Notes under the pieces: generated by a model
Told to the model about the DNA's origin: nothing
The model's input: only the letters and a program-made list of their open reading frames with translations
Database searches by the model: none
From: Dissophora ornata
Lineage: Eukaryota > Mortierellomycota > Mortierellomycetes > Mortierellales > Mortierellaceae
DNA: 64,000 nucleotides
Direction: 5' to 3'
Assembly (NCBI GenBank): GCA_025201705.1
Contig: MU616626.1
Coordinates: 1 to 64,000 of the forward strand
Position numbers and translations under genes: made by a program
Part shown: in pieces, positions 12,190 to 24,200 of the stretch
Position numbering within the stretch: position 1 is the stretch's first letter
Layout of the letters: each line of letters opens with the position of its first letter

Positions 12190-13145
12190 TTACTCGTCTT
12201 CCTCTTCCTCTTCCTCTTCCTCCTCGTCTCCTTCCTCCTCCTCATCGTCCTCATCGCCATCAGCACCTGCAAAGTGTTCCGCAAAGTTATAAGGAGCATC
12301 CTCACCCTCCTCATCGGCATCCTCCTCCTCTTCCTCCTCTTCCTCCTCCTTCTCAGCAGCCTTCTTGGATGATGATCCCGCTGTTGCTGCTTTACTCTTC
12401 TTTGCCGCTTTCGTTGACGACGATGATGCCTCAGCGGCTGCCGCCTTTCTCTTTCCTGCCTTTGACAAAACTCCTTCCGTGCTGCTTGCTGCTGCCTTCT
12501 CTGCCTTCTTTGTCTTTGTTGCCGGTGATTCTGACTCGTTGACATTTCTGGCCTTGTTAGCCTTACGGGCCTTTTCGGCGGCTTTACGACGGGCCTCCTT
12601 TGCCTTCTCCTTTTCTTCCTGCTCCTTCATCTTTTGATCCGCGATCTGTTGCAGGAGTTGCTCCTTGAATGGGAAGTTGTTGGGAATACCGGGGTCCTTC
12701 TTGCTCTCTGGTAGAGTTTTTTTTTTTTTTCAAGGAACGGAAAATTGGTGTTAGAAAAGCGATCCACAGCAGCGAGATGGGTTCGACTAATGTCTTTATC
12801 GATGGCAATTGATCCTTTTGGTCAAAAAAATAAATAAATAAAAGGGAGACGTACTGTGTTGAGCCTTGGGGTTGCTCTTAGCATCCTTGCGGAGCTTGCG
12901 GTGGTGATCCTTGACTCTCTTCTCGATCTTGTACCTGTGGTTAGCAGGAATTCTCTTCGATGTAATCTCTATTAGAAAGAAGGGGAAGGTGGTTCCAGGT
13001 TTCCAAAGGTGTCGAAAAGTCAGTCAATGAGGTCTGCATGGTGACGGGCTGCAAGGGTAACGTTCCGGTCAAAGGCCCGAGTATCTATCGTCACTGGGTA
13101 TAGCCTACAGTATCCTGTTCCAATATACGTACTTTTGCGAACCAT
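12190..13145 (-). CDS. Grn1/GNL3-N domain protein lacking the GTPase domain
   Basis: Exons on the minus strand are 13145-13133 (13 nt), 12968-12855 and 12707-12190, giving 214 aa. The N-terminus, starting MVRKKITSKRIPANHRYKIEK and followed by RVKDHHRKLRKDAKSN and KSKKDPGIPNNFPFKEQ, matches the basic GN3L_Grn1 domain. That domain normally precedes a circularly permuted GTPase in nucleostemin/Grn1 nucleolar proteins acting in 60S ribosome export. Here exon 3 runs without a break from it into a Lys/Ala/Ser-rich linker and an acidic Glu/Asp tail, interrupted only by APYNFAEHF, and then stops. No G1-G5 GTPase motifs exist. The short aromatic segment recalls the C-terminal motif of GNL3-like proteins, so it may derive from a full-length gene by loss of the centre. 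A nucleolar role in ribosome assembly is likely but inferred. Confidence 0.82.
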
Positions 13146-13335
13146 GGTTGTGTAATATAGACAATGAGTGTGATGAAGGAGATGCTGTGGGATGTGTCTG
13201 TCGCAATGTGTTTACGCTGCAGAGAAAAATCAAAAAAAAAAAGAGAATGAAAACAGTGGGACTGTTTCCCAAAAATGTTGTCTGTCACATCACACGTGAT
13301 TATGCATATTTATTTCGGACCAGCTCTACAATAAT

Positions 13336-15011
13336 TTACAGGGGAATCCAATCTTTGGGTGCGCGGAGCACATCCATCAGCTTGCCGTGGGCCTTCAGGT
13401 CCGGCTCGTGCATATATTCCCATCTTGACGTCAAAGGCATGCTCATCAAGATACTCTCAATCCTCGCTCCAGGTGTCAACAGTCCAAACTTGGTGCCTCT
13501 ATCATACACCAAGTTGAACTCGACATATCGTCCACGTCGCAACTGCTGCCAATGCTTATCCTCTTGCGTGAACGGCAGGTTCTTCCGCTTCTCCATAATC
13601 GGGACATACTGCTCCAAGAACGCATTGCCACACGTCTTTACAAATGCAAACAACTCGTCTTCTGACTTGTCGTCAAGATCATCAAAAAAGATGCCGCCGA
13701 TACCGCGCCGCTCGCCACGATGTTGGATATAGAAATAGTCGTCGCACCATTTCTTGAAATCTCGGTAGTATCGTGGATCATGCTTGTCGCAGGCCTCCTT
13801 GATCACCTTGTGGAAATGGACCGCGTCTTCTTCATACAGGATCGCTGGAGTCAAGTCACTTCCACCACCAAACCACCAGTACAGAGGCTCACCATTCTCG
13901 TCACTGCCGAGTTCAAAGTATCTGTAATTGAAATGAACCGTGGGCGCGTTCGGGTTATGGGGGTGGATCACACATGAGATACCCGTCGCAAAGAACGGGA
14001 GGGGTTCATCGGTTTTGGCAATATTGCGATGCTGTGCCCGCATCTGTGCCACGGCAGCTGGTGGCAACATGCCATAGACAACCGACACCGCGACACCAGC
14101 TTTCTCAAAGACCTTGCCGTCCTGAAGGACCATCGAGATGCCGTCTCCACCTTCGGCTCGGGTCCATTGGTCGACCTTGAACTTTGCTTGTCCATCGACT
14201 TTTTCGAGCCCTGCGGTAACCTCTTGTTGCATCTTTTTCACAAACTGTTCCATGCGTAGACGCATCGGCGAGTCCTTGGTCAACCCTTCTAGTTTCTGGA
14301 TTTTTTTTTTTTTTTTTTTTTTGGATTTGCAGTGAAAAGGTGTGAGTGAGCCAATCCAAAATTGCTTTTAAGAAACTAAAAGGGAGCGAGTGAGATGGTC
14401 GAGGCTGCTCTTACGCGTTGTTTATCTGCTTCAACAGTATTGATGAGTGTCTTCGGGGGCTGCTTTGGGGCCTCGTGCTCGATCTTGGGCTAAGCACCAG
14501 TTGTATCAAGCTGCCGTTAAGTATCGCTGCATGGAGGATTGAGAACCTACTCTCGCAAAAGATAAATAAACAGAGTTTTTTTTTACTTACAGAAGGAGTC
14601 TGACTCCAGTAAGCAGCTGCGGCTGCACCAGCACCGAGGGCAGTGAAAGCAGCAATTGATGCAGGTGAACGCAGGGATGTCGTCGTCCTTGGTACTGACG
14701 AGTATGCGCGGGCCTGGATCCTGGGACATTGTCTACCAAAGGCATCGTGATTTACGTTAATTGAATGTTTAGAGTGCGATCCGTTTCATGCTCCAGGACA
14801 GTGTTAACATACGATCTGAGAGGTGCTGCGAAGGGGGCTGCTAGAGAGAGAACAGCATACGGGTGAGGTAGATCGGGCGGCAACTGTCAGATCGGGTGTT
14901 GAAGCGAGTTCTATCGAGCAATACGCAAAAAAAAAAAAAAGCATTGCCACAGGCACACTGACCAGCTCTTGGGAGAGTGCGCCAGGAAGTGGTCCTTGCA
15001 AGGTGTGCCAT
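13336..15011 (-). CDS. HEM13: Coproporphyrinogen III oxidase, oxygen-dependent
   Basis: Converts coproporphyrinogen III to protoporphyrinogen IX by two oxidative decarboxylations in heme synthesis. Five exons on the minus strand: 15011-14963, 14840-14813 (28 nt), 14732-14591, 14459-14415 and 14295-13336, giving 407 aa in one frame. The first three encode a presequence rich in Arg, Ala and Ser (MAHLARTTSWRTLPRA onward) followed by an Ala/Gly-rich hydrophobic stretch before YWSQTPS. This suggests mitochondrial intermembrane-space sorting, unlike the cytosolic enzyme of budding yeast. The catalytic domain is complete: MRLRMEQFVKKMQ, the substrate-pocket segments HFNYRYFE and WWFGGGSDLTP, then RRGIGGIFFDDL and GRYVEFNLVYDRGT. 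Intron 4 carries a T run of about 22 nt just before its acceptor. Confidence 0.94.
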
Positions 15012-16444
15012 GGCCGAGAATGAGCTGCGGTGAATGAGCGATGAGAATGAGATGAGGTGTGTGAGAAAGGGTAGAGGAAAGAGAGGACCAGAAGCCCGGT
15101 TCTAGCAGGGGATGGGTTCCTTATATATGAAATGGCTTGTGTGTGGGTAGCATGTGTATGTATGGGGTGTGTTGTTGGACGTGTGTGTCGAGTATGGTGG
15201 TGGCATTGCTATACTTGGCAGTTCTCCGAGACACAATAGGAAAGAGAATGCCGAGAAGCGTCGGTGCAGGGGTACACAAATGCGACGCCCTGGTTCCTGG
15301 CGATGGTTCGACTCGCTTCTCAGTGTTTTGCGTTTAAACAGAGCACCTGTCTCAGTCGGACCAAAGCAACTGCGATCATGCCACACCACCATACCAACGG
15401 GAAGCGAATAAAAATGTCAGCTTTATTTCAACTGTATACACCGCTGCTCGATCATCCCAATGGTATCAAGATATGTGCTCATCGGTCAGAGTGATGTCCT
15501 TCGCCTCCTCCTACTCGCCAGTCGATCAAGAACTCTCGATCTGTCAACAGGTATATGCCAAATAGGCTGACCGATGTCATCAAGCGCTCCGAGATGCTGC
15601 CGCCCGTACATACCCTCCTCTTCCTCTCCATCATCCTTTCCGCCGCACGTACAAACAATATGTCTTCTCTGTTCATGTATTGTCTTCATACAATGCACAG
15701 GCCAGGACCCACATTTCCGAGAGTTGAACTGTATCGCCGAGCTAGGAGGTTATAGCTTCCAATTCGACGCCCGACGTCGAATTGTTCCTAAATGGGGGAT
15801 CCTTCGAATAAAGTTCATCAAAGACTCGTCTGGCTCCCAGAGTTGGATCCGGAGTCTTAAGGAGACATGGCGGGTTGAGTCGTGTAAGGACGACGGCAGT
15901 TGTGATAAAGGCAGAGGTTTCTTGGTAGATTTTCCAAGGAGTCAGATCGAACAGGTGTAGCCGAATGTGAGAAGGTAGAGCAAGTGCTTGAACTGCGTCC
16001 GGAACCGGGCCATGTGGGCCAAAAGGCACGTAGAGCTGAGGAAGTGAGCAGTGGAAGGAGTGAACGACTGAGAGGAGATGAGGAACAGCAAAGAGAGAAC
16101 ATGTCAAAGATATCCTCGCTTTCATTCCTTCTCCAATGATGTCTCTCTCCTCTCGCTTTTTGCCGCACAGGACAACGTGCCTGGAATGTGTGTGGCTGAG
16201 GTGACTGTGGAAAAGCAAGCCATTCGTCTGGACTAAAGATCAGGCACCGCCACAGCTTCAGCATTCAGCATTCAGCATTCAGCATCAACATCCGCATCAG
16301 TGCCAAAAGCATTCGGAGAAAGACACAGGACAAGCAATAGTATACAGCTACAAGGTAGACGAGCGATCACTTGGACACAGCGCTGAGCTCACACGAAAGG
16401 TATCAAAAAAAGCTCACACTCGCGACTCTTCCTCATCGTTTAGA
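15012..16444. other. Divergent intergenic region HEM13/CLP1 with unassigned open frames
   Basis: 1.4 kb between two divergent starts, expected to hold both promoters. It contains fairly long open frames on both strands in 15480-16220 that match nothing I recognise. A heptamer repeat lies at 16259-16285. I do not call a gene here; see findings. Confidence 0.5.
16259..16285. repeat. CAGCATT tandem heptamer (about 3.9 copies)
   Basis: Three perfect CAGCATT units plus six bases of a fourth, ending about 160 bp upstream of the CLP1 start. It may be a promoter repeat or replication slippage; no known factor is indicated. Confidence 0.85.
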
Positions 16445-18185
16445 ATGTCACAACCAGAACCAAAGGAATGGCTTCTCGAGGAAGAAAATGAGCTTCGAAT
16501 CGAGGTCGACTTTGATTTTAAAGTCAAGCTTCGCGTAAGAATCACTTGATTGCATTCTGACGACTATATGACTATATGAGAATGACTAGCATTGAAAAAG
16601 AAGAAGAAAAGTGGTATTTAATATATCGTCAATGTCATTTTCCTCATTTATCTTTCACCACAACTGATCTAATAGCTGGTGACAGGAACCGCCGAGGTGT
16701 TTGGTACAGAGCTAGGACAGAATGTCGACTATGAGTTCTCAGGAAGGAAGATCGCAGTATTTACATGGCATGGATGCAAACTTCATGTATGGGGCACCTG
16801 CAGTGTCGAGTACATCGCGAACGAGACGCCCATGATCAGCTACCTCAACATGCACCTGGCGCTTGAGCAACGTCGTGTCCTCGCAACAAAGAGCAATGGA
16901 CAGGGACCCAGGGTAATTGTTTGCTTCAATGCAGCGCACACAAACGGCTTGTGGGACGGGAAATCTCGATATGGGGATGGATCAAGAACTAACTATCAGA
17001 GATGTTGTTCCTTGCAACTGTAGGTGATGATTGTTGGACCAAATGACGTCGGCAAAACTTCGCTGTCAAAGATGTTGCTCAGCTACGCCTTGAGGCAAAA
17101 CCGCCAACCGATATATGTGGATCTTGATTGCAGTGAGGGATCGATCACGATGCCTGGATGTTTGACGGCGACCCCATTGACAGAGATGATCGATGTTGAA
17201 GAAGGGTTTGGCTCTTCAGCAACATCAGCACCCACCGCAGGATCAGCTGTGATGCCATTGGCTTATTATTATGGATTTCCGTCGCCTAAGGGCAATGTCA
17301 AACTGTACAACCTACTACTTTCTAGATTGGCTCAATCTGTCAAAAGGCGACTGGAAGAAGATGAAGCAGGTAAATAGTAATACCCCGACTCTTGTAGAAG
17401 TGATATCACTGATGGAAAACGACAACGGACTAACAGTTACTCGCTGATTGAAAATAGCACGGAAATCAGGGATTGTGATTGATACAGTTGGACTCATAGA
17501 CGCAACTGGATATGAAATCATTGCACACTGCATCAAGGCATTCTCGGGTGAGTTGAAGAACAAAAGGAAACATACGCTGTTGTTATATCTTTTAGTAAAC
17601 CACTAACAGGGCAACACGTTTCTTGACATCACAGTGGACGTGATCATTGTTCTGGGACACGAGAGGCTTTACAGCGACATGACCCGGTTACACCAAAAAC
17701 AATCCATGGGTCCCTCAGGAATCGCTGTCATCAAACTCGCCAAATCCGGAGGTGTTGTTGAGCGCGACTCTGCGTTCCGCCGCCACACACAAAACCAAAA
17801 GATTCGTGAATACTTTTATGGTACTTCTAAATCAGAACTCGCTCCATACTCTACCATGATAAACTATCACGACATCGAGATCCTGCGAGTAGGCGAGGGA
17901 TCTCTGGCTCCATCATCCGCACTACCGATTGGAGAAGATCGTAAAGTGAGCGAGACACATGTGGTGAAGGTTGAGCCCGGTGAAAATCTTTTGCACTCTG
18001 TGTTGGCGGTCTCGAATGCGGACAAGATGACAGAACCAGAGATTCTGGAGACGAACTTGGCAGGGTTTATCTATGTCTCCGAGATCCATGAGTCAAGGAA
18101 AAAGATGACAGTGTTGTCACCCTGCCCAGGAAGGATACCGAAAAAGTTTTGGTGGTTGGGTAGTCTCAAATGGGCTGAGGATTAG
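16445..18185 (+). CDS. CLP1: Clp1, mRNA cleavage/polyadenylation factor (polynucleotide kinase family)
   Basis: Subunit of cleavage factor IA (CF II in animals) bridging Pcf11 to the pre-mRNA 3'-end machinery in the nucleus. Exons are 16445-16534, 16676-16912, 17024-17369, 17458-17547 and 17635-18185, giving 437 aa in frame. N-terminal beta domain: EWLLEEENELRIEV and GTAEVFGTELGQ. The P-loop GPNDVGKTS (residues 114-122) keeps the GxxxxGKT pattern, followed by YVDLDCSEGSITMPG and IDTVGLI. C-terminal domain: VDVIIVLGHERLYSDM and a final FWWLGSLKWAED. Whether it binds ATP without kinase activity, as in yeast, cannot be judged. Introns are 76-141 bp. Divergent from HEM13 and convergent with the alpha-galactosidase, whose stop lies only 111 bp away. 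Confidence 0.95.
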
Positions 18186-18296
18186 AACGTTCGTTTCTAT
18201 TAATCGATTAACTGTCGTAATGCGATGATGTAGCTTATTTTAGACAATATACTAAATGATCTCGCGATAAGCATGTAAATGGTTGCTGAAAAAATC

Positions 18297-20114
18297 TTAA
18301 GCTGGCATAGACCAGACTTGATTGTCGTCCTGGAATCCACATTCCCAAAGTCTCAGCGGAATCGCAGTGTTGCTAGACAGTGCTGCGACGTCAGGCGCGT
18401 CCACACAGAAACCCGTGCTAGCATGGAACAATGTTCCCTGCATGTTATCGTAGGTCCACTGTTGAGTCTCTCTAGCTGCATCGCAAGGATTCACAACAAC
18501 CTTGGAATTTAGTGTAGGGGTATTGTTGTCGAGTTCAGTATCCAGGCACAAGCCGTCGAGTGTCTTGATCCACAGCGTGGTCGTGGGACCTGTCAGTAGT
18601 GCGGTGTTAGGGTCGGTAAATGGAGGAGGAGCAGTAGTAGTTTGCCAGACCTGGCTCTCATTACTGGTACAAGTGACAGCCTGAGCAGGAGTTCCTGGAG
18701 CGGTGCCCGCGTTGGATGCATCCAAGCAAAGAAGGGATGAGGTCAAGTAAATAGCGCCTGTGGGAACGCTAGCGCGGCAAGATGCTTGGTCGGTCACTGT
18801 GGTTATGGTGTAGAGTGCAGTGGTGTGCGGCCGTAAAAGAGTCGTGATGGATTGATGGCGTGGATCCGTGATCGTGATGAACTGCTCCGATTGGGAAAAG
18901 AGCTCACGGACGAGGTAGTCGCATGTTGTCGCAGCGGTGTAGCCCAGTCTTGCGAAAGGCACCGAAATGGTGGCAGTGTTATTCTGTTTGTTCAACATGG
19001 CCACTGCGCGGATTGAGACGTTCTGCATAGGCTTAACAAGCACATCGCTTTCCGCACTCCTCCATACCATGCGAGCCTGGACCCCCAGCGGATCCTGATT
19101 CACCGCAATGATATCCTTGTTAGTCAGGAACCCGATTTGCTCCTCGCTGAGCTGCCTCACGTCCGTGCTCAGGATCAAGGGCGAGCCCATGATAGACCAC
19201 AACCCAAACTGTGATTTTTGCTCGTCCAGCGTCAACCCTTCGTTGTCACCGGTGATAATAAAATCGGGGTCGTTCCAGTTACCTGGCTTTTGGAATCTGG
19301 CAAGTCGGATATTGAACTGGTAGTTCGTCATGATGCTACCCCACCGCGACTTGCCATCCTTCTTGTACACGGCCACGTCGGTGGAGTGTCGCCACAGTTG
19401 GCCGTACTGTCCAACCCAGGTAAGGACCTTATACCAATCCTTCCCGACCCTGTCTCCCGTCCCCGCGGACAGACCCGCAAAGTACGCAGGCGCCGATTCA
19501 GAAAAGACCATGGGTCGGGACTGGGACTGGATCGTGTGTCCAAACAACTCATACAGCTGTCGGAACGTTGGCTCCAACGTGTCGCCGTGTGGGAGGGACT
19601 CGTTCTTATTAATGTAACAGCCGTCTAGTTTAATGTAATCTACCGCCCAACCTGAAAACTGAGCCAAATCCACGTCAAAATGGCCTTGCGAACCCGGGTA
19701 CCCACCGCAGGTTTTGTAGCCAGCATCCTGATATATTCCGAATTTGAACCCACGCTGATGGAGGTATTCGCCTATCCATCGCATTCCCTGTGGAAACAAA
19801 GTCTGGTTGACGACCAATTGTTTTGTGGCGGGGTCACGCTCCATGGTCATCCAACAGTCATCGACCGTGATGGTGTCGTATCCAGCAGCGAGGAACCCAT
19901 GGGAGAGCATGTGGTCGGCAGTGTCTGTGAAGAGCTGCTGGTTCAGATTGCATTCGTACCGAGCCCAGTTGTTGAAGCCCATAGGCGGGGTTAAAGCGAG
20001 CCAGGATACAGAAAGTGGAAACTTTAGTGGGGGCGTGGGGGCGTTGGGTGAGGTGAAGTAGGTCTGGCGGAGGGCCTGCCAAAGGAGGAGGATATTGGAA
20101 ACGGGGGACCTCAT
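18297..20114 (-). CDS. GH27 alpha-galactosidase with C-terminal ricin-type lectin domain
   Basis: Hydrolyses terminal alpha-1,6-galactose from galacto-oligosaccharides or galactomannan; likely secreted. Single exon, 605 aa. GH27 motifs are clear: LTPPMGFNNWARYECN, TVDDCWM, the nucleophile region YIKLDGCY (D164) and WRHSTDV (D246, corresponding by motif to the acid/base of characterised enzymes), then GNWNDPDF and SIMGSPLILS. After the beta-sandwich (about 350-440) a ricin B/CBM13-like trefoil has three Q-x-W repeats: SQVWQ, TQQWTY and NQVWSM. The N-terminus is the weak point. The 46 residues before LTPPMG are not a convincing signal peptide, while another frame just upstream (near 20220-20270) encodes a Leu-rich hydrophobic run without an in-frame ATG. 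A 5' exon and intron may therefore exist. Confidence 0.92.
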   Translation of the reverse strand: MRSPVSNILLLWQALRQTYFTSPNAPTPPLKFPLSVSWLALTPPMGFNNWARYECNLNQQLFTDTADHMLSHGFLAAGYDTITVDDCWMTMERDPATKQLVVNQTLFPQGMRWIGEYLHQRGFKFGIYQDAGYKTCGGYPGSQGHFDVDLAQFSGWAVDYIKLDGCYINKNESLPHGDTLEPTFRQLYELFGHTIQSQSRPMVFSESAPAYFAGLSAGTGDRVGKDWYKVLTWVGQYGQLWRHSTDVAVYKKDGKSRWGSIMTNYQFNIRLARFQKPGNWNDPDFIITGDNEGLTLDEQKSQFGLWSIMGSPLILSTDVRQLSEEQIGFLTNKDIIAVNQDPLGVQARMVWRSAESDVLVKPMQNVSIRAVAMLNKQNNTATISVPFARLGYTAATTCDYLVRELFSQSEQFITITDPRHQSITTLLRPHTTALYTITTVTDQASCRASVPTGAIYLTSSLLCLDASNAGTAPGTPAQAVTCTSNESQVWQTTTAPPPFTDPNTALLTGPTTTLWIKTLDGLCLDTELDNNTPTLNSKVVVNPCDAARETQQWTYDNMQGTLFHASTGFCVDAPDVAALSSNTAIPLRLWECGFQDDNQVWSMPA

Positions 20115-21245
20115 GGCCGCAGTTGATTATAGGAAGCGTAGTAGCGAGAAGGGCGTGTGATGCGGTGCACTGTGAAGTGATGTGATGTGCAGCGTTGGAT
20201 ATGCGGAGTGTGACAGAGGAGTGTGGAGAAGAGGGCAAGAAACAAGGTGACAGCGAGAGAAAGGAGCAAGATAGATACAAATCTTGAAAAGGAAAGGAGA
20301 GACGGCGCTCTTTATCGTGGAAGACAGAAAGTCATGCCAAGGGGGCTGCTAAAGAGACAAAGAGGAGAGACAGCGGAGACACGCCGGTTACGCGAATGGA
20401 CGTCGATTTTTCGGTATCTTCCTTCGTGAGAGTAGTTGTGCGTCCCGGAAAAACTTTCTCATGTTACACGTGTAATCCTGCGCGTCTCGTAGGCATGCTG
20501 CTTGATTGTTCCATGCATTGCGCATCCCTTTATCCACCGCACCTTGCAGCATTAGCCACATATGCTTCAGCGTCCATCGATTAAAGAGCGGGAACGGTTC
20601 TTTTGTTCCAAACAGACGTGGTCCCTGTCGCTCGATTGCTAGTGGAGCCAACTGAGAAATCCCTCGTCAATAAGATGTCTTAGGCGGCAGGATATCTTAT
20701 CGTGGGGCGCGGGGGGGGATCGATGCCTGTGGGATACGAGTGGTCGAACGCTTCAAAGGCTCAGAAGGCTCAGAAGGTCTATCATGCAACAGTGCAACAG
20801 CCCAACAGTGCACTTTGCACCCACACGTATCCTTGCGCTAGACCGCGGAACTATAGAGTGTTTATGCTTACATCTGGCACCGCTTGTCTGAGTATCTGGC
20901 GACACCAAGGCAAATGGGCTTGGACAAGGAAGATGTAGCAGACGCGAAGGACGGTTTGACGCGTCGATGCCAGTCACACGTGTTTGGTTATTTTTGTGCA
21001 GGTCTTTCCCGTAGACCCTCCTTCGACACTGTTCGCCATCGAGAGCGCCCTCTTCATCCCTCTGACCATCCCACACCACCTCTTGTCTCTTGTCTTCTCC
21101 TCAGCAACCACCACGCGACGACTCCGAGGAGCGGGCAAAAATATTACCAAAGCCAGGCCAACGCGGGGAACATCAATAAAAGCACAAACCCCCTCACACC
21201 TCCTCAACAATCCCCTCCGCTATTTAGAAACAGGAACTACGCTTT
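20115..21245. other. Divergent intergenic region alpha-galactosidase/kinesin-8
   Basis: 1.1 kb between divergent starts. Nothing in it splices into a recognisable protein. It contains a CACGTG near 20975, a pyrimidine-rich patch at 21060-21120 and the possible 5' extension of the alpha-galactosidase near 20220-20280. Confidence 0.55.
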
Positions 21246-24200
21246 ATGCATGAACTCGCGGTCCTCGAGTCCATCCACCCACCTAAAGGACCAGCCATAG
21301 CCCAGCTATCTCCAACCCCATACCACGCATCCACCTTCCCTACAGAGCACAGCAGCGGAGCTGCCTCCAAGCAGCAACTGGAGTCGACCGTTGCCGTGGC
21401 TACAGTGCACGGCAATGGCGTGCTCGCGAATGCCAATAGTGATGGAGCTGACAACCAAGAAGGAGCTAGTAACTCTTGGGGAAGCATACACACAGATGGT
21501 TCCTCGTCTCCGCAGACTGGATCGAATGCTGGTGTCCGAAAGTCGAGGGAGATGGCTCAGTGGCCTTCAGAATCAACCATACTCGTAGCAGGTAATTCGA
21601 GCTTCCCGAGCTGTGAACATTCAGGCAATCATGAACCATTTCTTTCGTTGACTAGGAGTCGGGACTGACCACTTATAACATGTTGATTCCGCAAAGTGAG
21701 AGTGAGACCCTTCAGTCCTGCAGAGCGAGCACAGTTGCCTCAGGCATCAACAAACAAGTTCAGTTTCTCTGCAGACGCGTCTCTTTCTTCTGGGCATGGA
21801 ACTGTAAACAATCGAGGCGACAGCCATGACCTTTCTGGCATTGGAGGCGGAGCAAAAGTAGCAGGAATTCGAAAAGTAGTCGATGTTCTGGACGAGAGCG
21901 TCCTCGTTTTCGATGCACCGGATGCGGAGAGTATATCAAAATACAAGCGGGCGTTGTTACCTGTACAAGCGTATCGTAGATTTAAGGACATGCGCTACGC
22001 CTTCGATCGCGTTTTTCATGAAGATTCTGAGCAGCAGGAGGTAACATATGCTTGCTGTTTTCTCGAGGAACAACTGCTCTTGGATATTTCAGCAAAGCAA
22101 TGACCTGACGCCCCTTGACCTTTGCACAGGTTTTTGAGAACACTACGAGACATTTGATCGACGGTGTTCTGAACGGCTACAACGGAACCCTTTTTGCGTA
22201 CGGAGCAACGGGATGCGGGAAGACGCACACAATCAGCGGCACACCCGAGAAGCCCGGAATCATTTTTCTTACCATGCAGGAGCTCTATGAGAGAATGCGG
22301 GAACTTGAGGACGAAAAAACTATCGAGATCTCAGTTTCTTATCTCGAGGTCTATAACGAAACCATTCGCGATTTGCTGGCAAAAGTCAACTCAAATTCCA
22401 CAAAGACGCAGTCGTTGCATCTTAGAGAGGATTCGACGAAACGGATCACCATTGCAGGACTGTCGGAGCATCATCCAAAAAGCGTAAGGATCTAAGCTAA
22501 TCGCCATTGAATGGCCAATGGAGCCTTGAAAGTTTGAGGTTGATATCTAATCTGATGAACTCTGCTACTTATGTAGATGGATGAACTTATGGAGTTGGTT
22601 TTTAAGGGCAACGGAAACAGGACCATATCGCCAACGGCGGCCAATGCTACATCATCTCGGTCCCACGCCGTTCTTCAAATTAATATTTGCCAACGTCTCA
22701 AAACAGCCGACGTCTCTGAAGACTTTACTCTTGCGACCCTCTCCTTGATCGACTTGGCGGGAAGTGAGAGAGCTTCTGCAACTAAAAATCGAGGCAGCCG
22801 GCTGATCGAAGGTATATCCGTCGATGCCCGACAGATATTCCTGTACTGGTTTACATGCGCGATAACTTTTGGAAGTGGATGACTGACCCAAGGCTGTAAT
22901 TACATAGGAGCCAACATTAACAAGTCGCTGCTTGCCCTCGGGAACTGCATCAACGCGCTTTGCGACAACAAACCAAAGGCACATATACCATACCGAGACA
23001 GCAAGCTGACACGTCTCCTAAAATTCTCGCTTGGCGGCAACTGCAAGACGGTCATGATCGCTTGTGTGAGTCCATCTAGCAAGCACTACGAGGAAACCCA
23101 TAACACACTCAAGTATGCCAACCGGGCTAAGAACATCAAAACCAAGGTGACCAAGAACACCCTCAATGTCGACCGACATGTCTCTGAGTACGTCCAGGCA
23201 ATCTATGAGCTGCGGCAGGAGGTAGCAGATCTAAAGAGCAAGTTACACAACCAAGCCCAGAGCGAGGGCATCGAGAGAGCACAACAGAAACAGGCGATCC
23301 TTACTAGGGAATTCGAGGAAACTGTTAGGAAGATGAGGGCAACATTTCAGACTGCCCGATCACAGGAGATGACCTACGCACAACTTCAGTCTCAGCTTTT
23401 TATCGCTTCAGCACGACTCTCGGGGCTCTATCGGTGGAGAGCTGGCTTTGAAGAGGCGTCTCAGGCCGCACAGAGACAGAGCGAGAAACTCGAACAGGAA
23501 AGGGAACTGAGGGTTGGTCTGGGAGAATCGGCAGACGAATCTGCTGCTGCAGCCACCCGTGCCAGGAAACTGGGTAAATCTTTGAGTGCATCGTCCTCGT
23601 ACATCACGATGGTAGATCAGCTAATTGATAACCTCAACGCGCAGACGGTCGTATTGACAATGCAGATGCAGGAGCACGAGGATGCACTCAAATTGTATGC
23701 GGTTTCGATCCAATCTATGGAGCGGAAAGACAACCCCGTTTTGAACGCCGGATTTCCTTTTCAAAGGCTATACGAGTTGGAAAAGAAATGCCAAGCGTTA
23801 GAGTCGCACAACAAGATTCTGACTACCAAGCTTGAGTTGTCGGACAAATCGTTGAGTGATCAGTTTCTAGCCACGGACGACTTTATGGAACTGAGCGCAA
23901 GGTCCCTAGTCGGGCTGAGATCTGAAATCGAGGCGGTTGAGCAGGCAGGGATGGCGACCAAGACGTTGAATGACATTTATATGGCATCCATCACAAGTTT
24001 CACGGACATGACCACGAGAGTTGGCACCTCTCTCCCCAACGAACCCAGCATTTGGAATTCTGGGCCGGGTGAAAATGTGGACGGCGTTTGGCAAAATGCT
24101 CCTAGCTCACCATTTAAACGAGAAGGGATGTCAAACACAGTTGGTCTTAACGGATCCAAGATGATGTCAATATTACCAGAGGTACCGCAGACTCCTGTCA

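Noticed and set aside
12365..12637. Hydrophobic 90-codon plus-strand frame resembling a membrane protein
   Set aside because: It is antisense to the Lys/Ala/Glu-rich Grn1-gene exon, which is supported by family motifs and splice sites.
20388..20651. 87-codon minus-strand frame upstream of the alpha-galactosidase
   Set aside because: Weakly protein-like, but no start context, splice partner or family match; likely promoter sequence.
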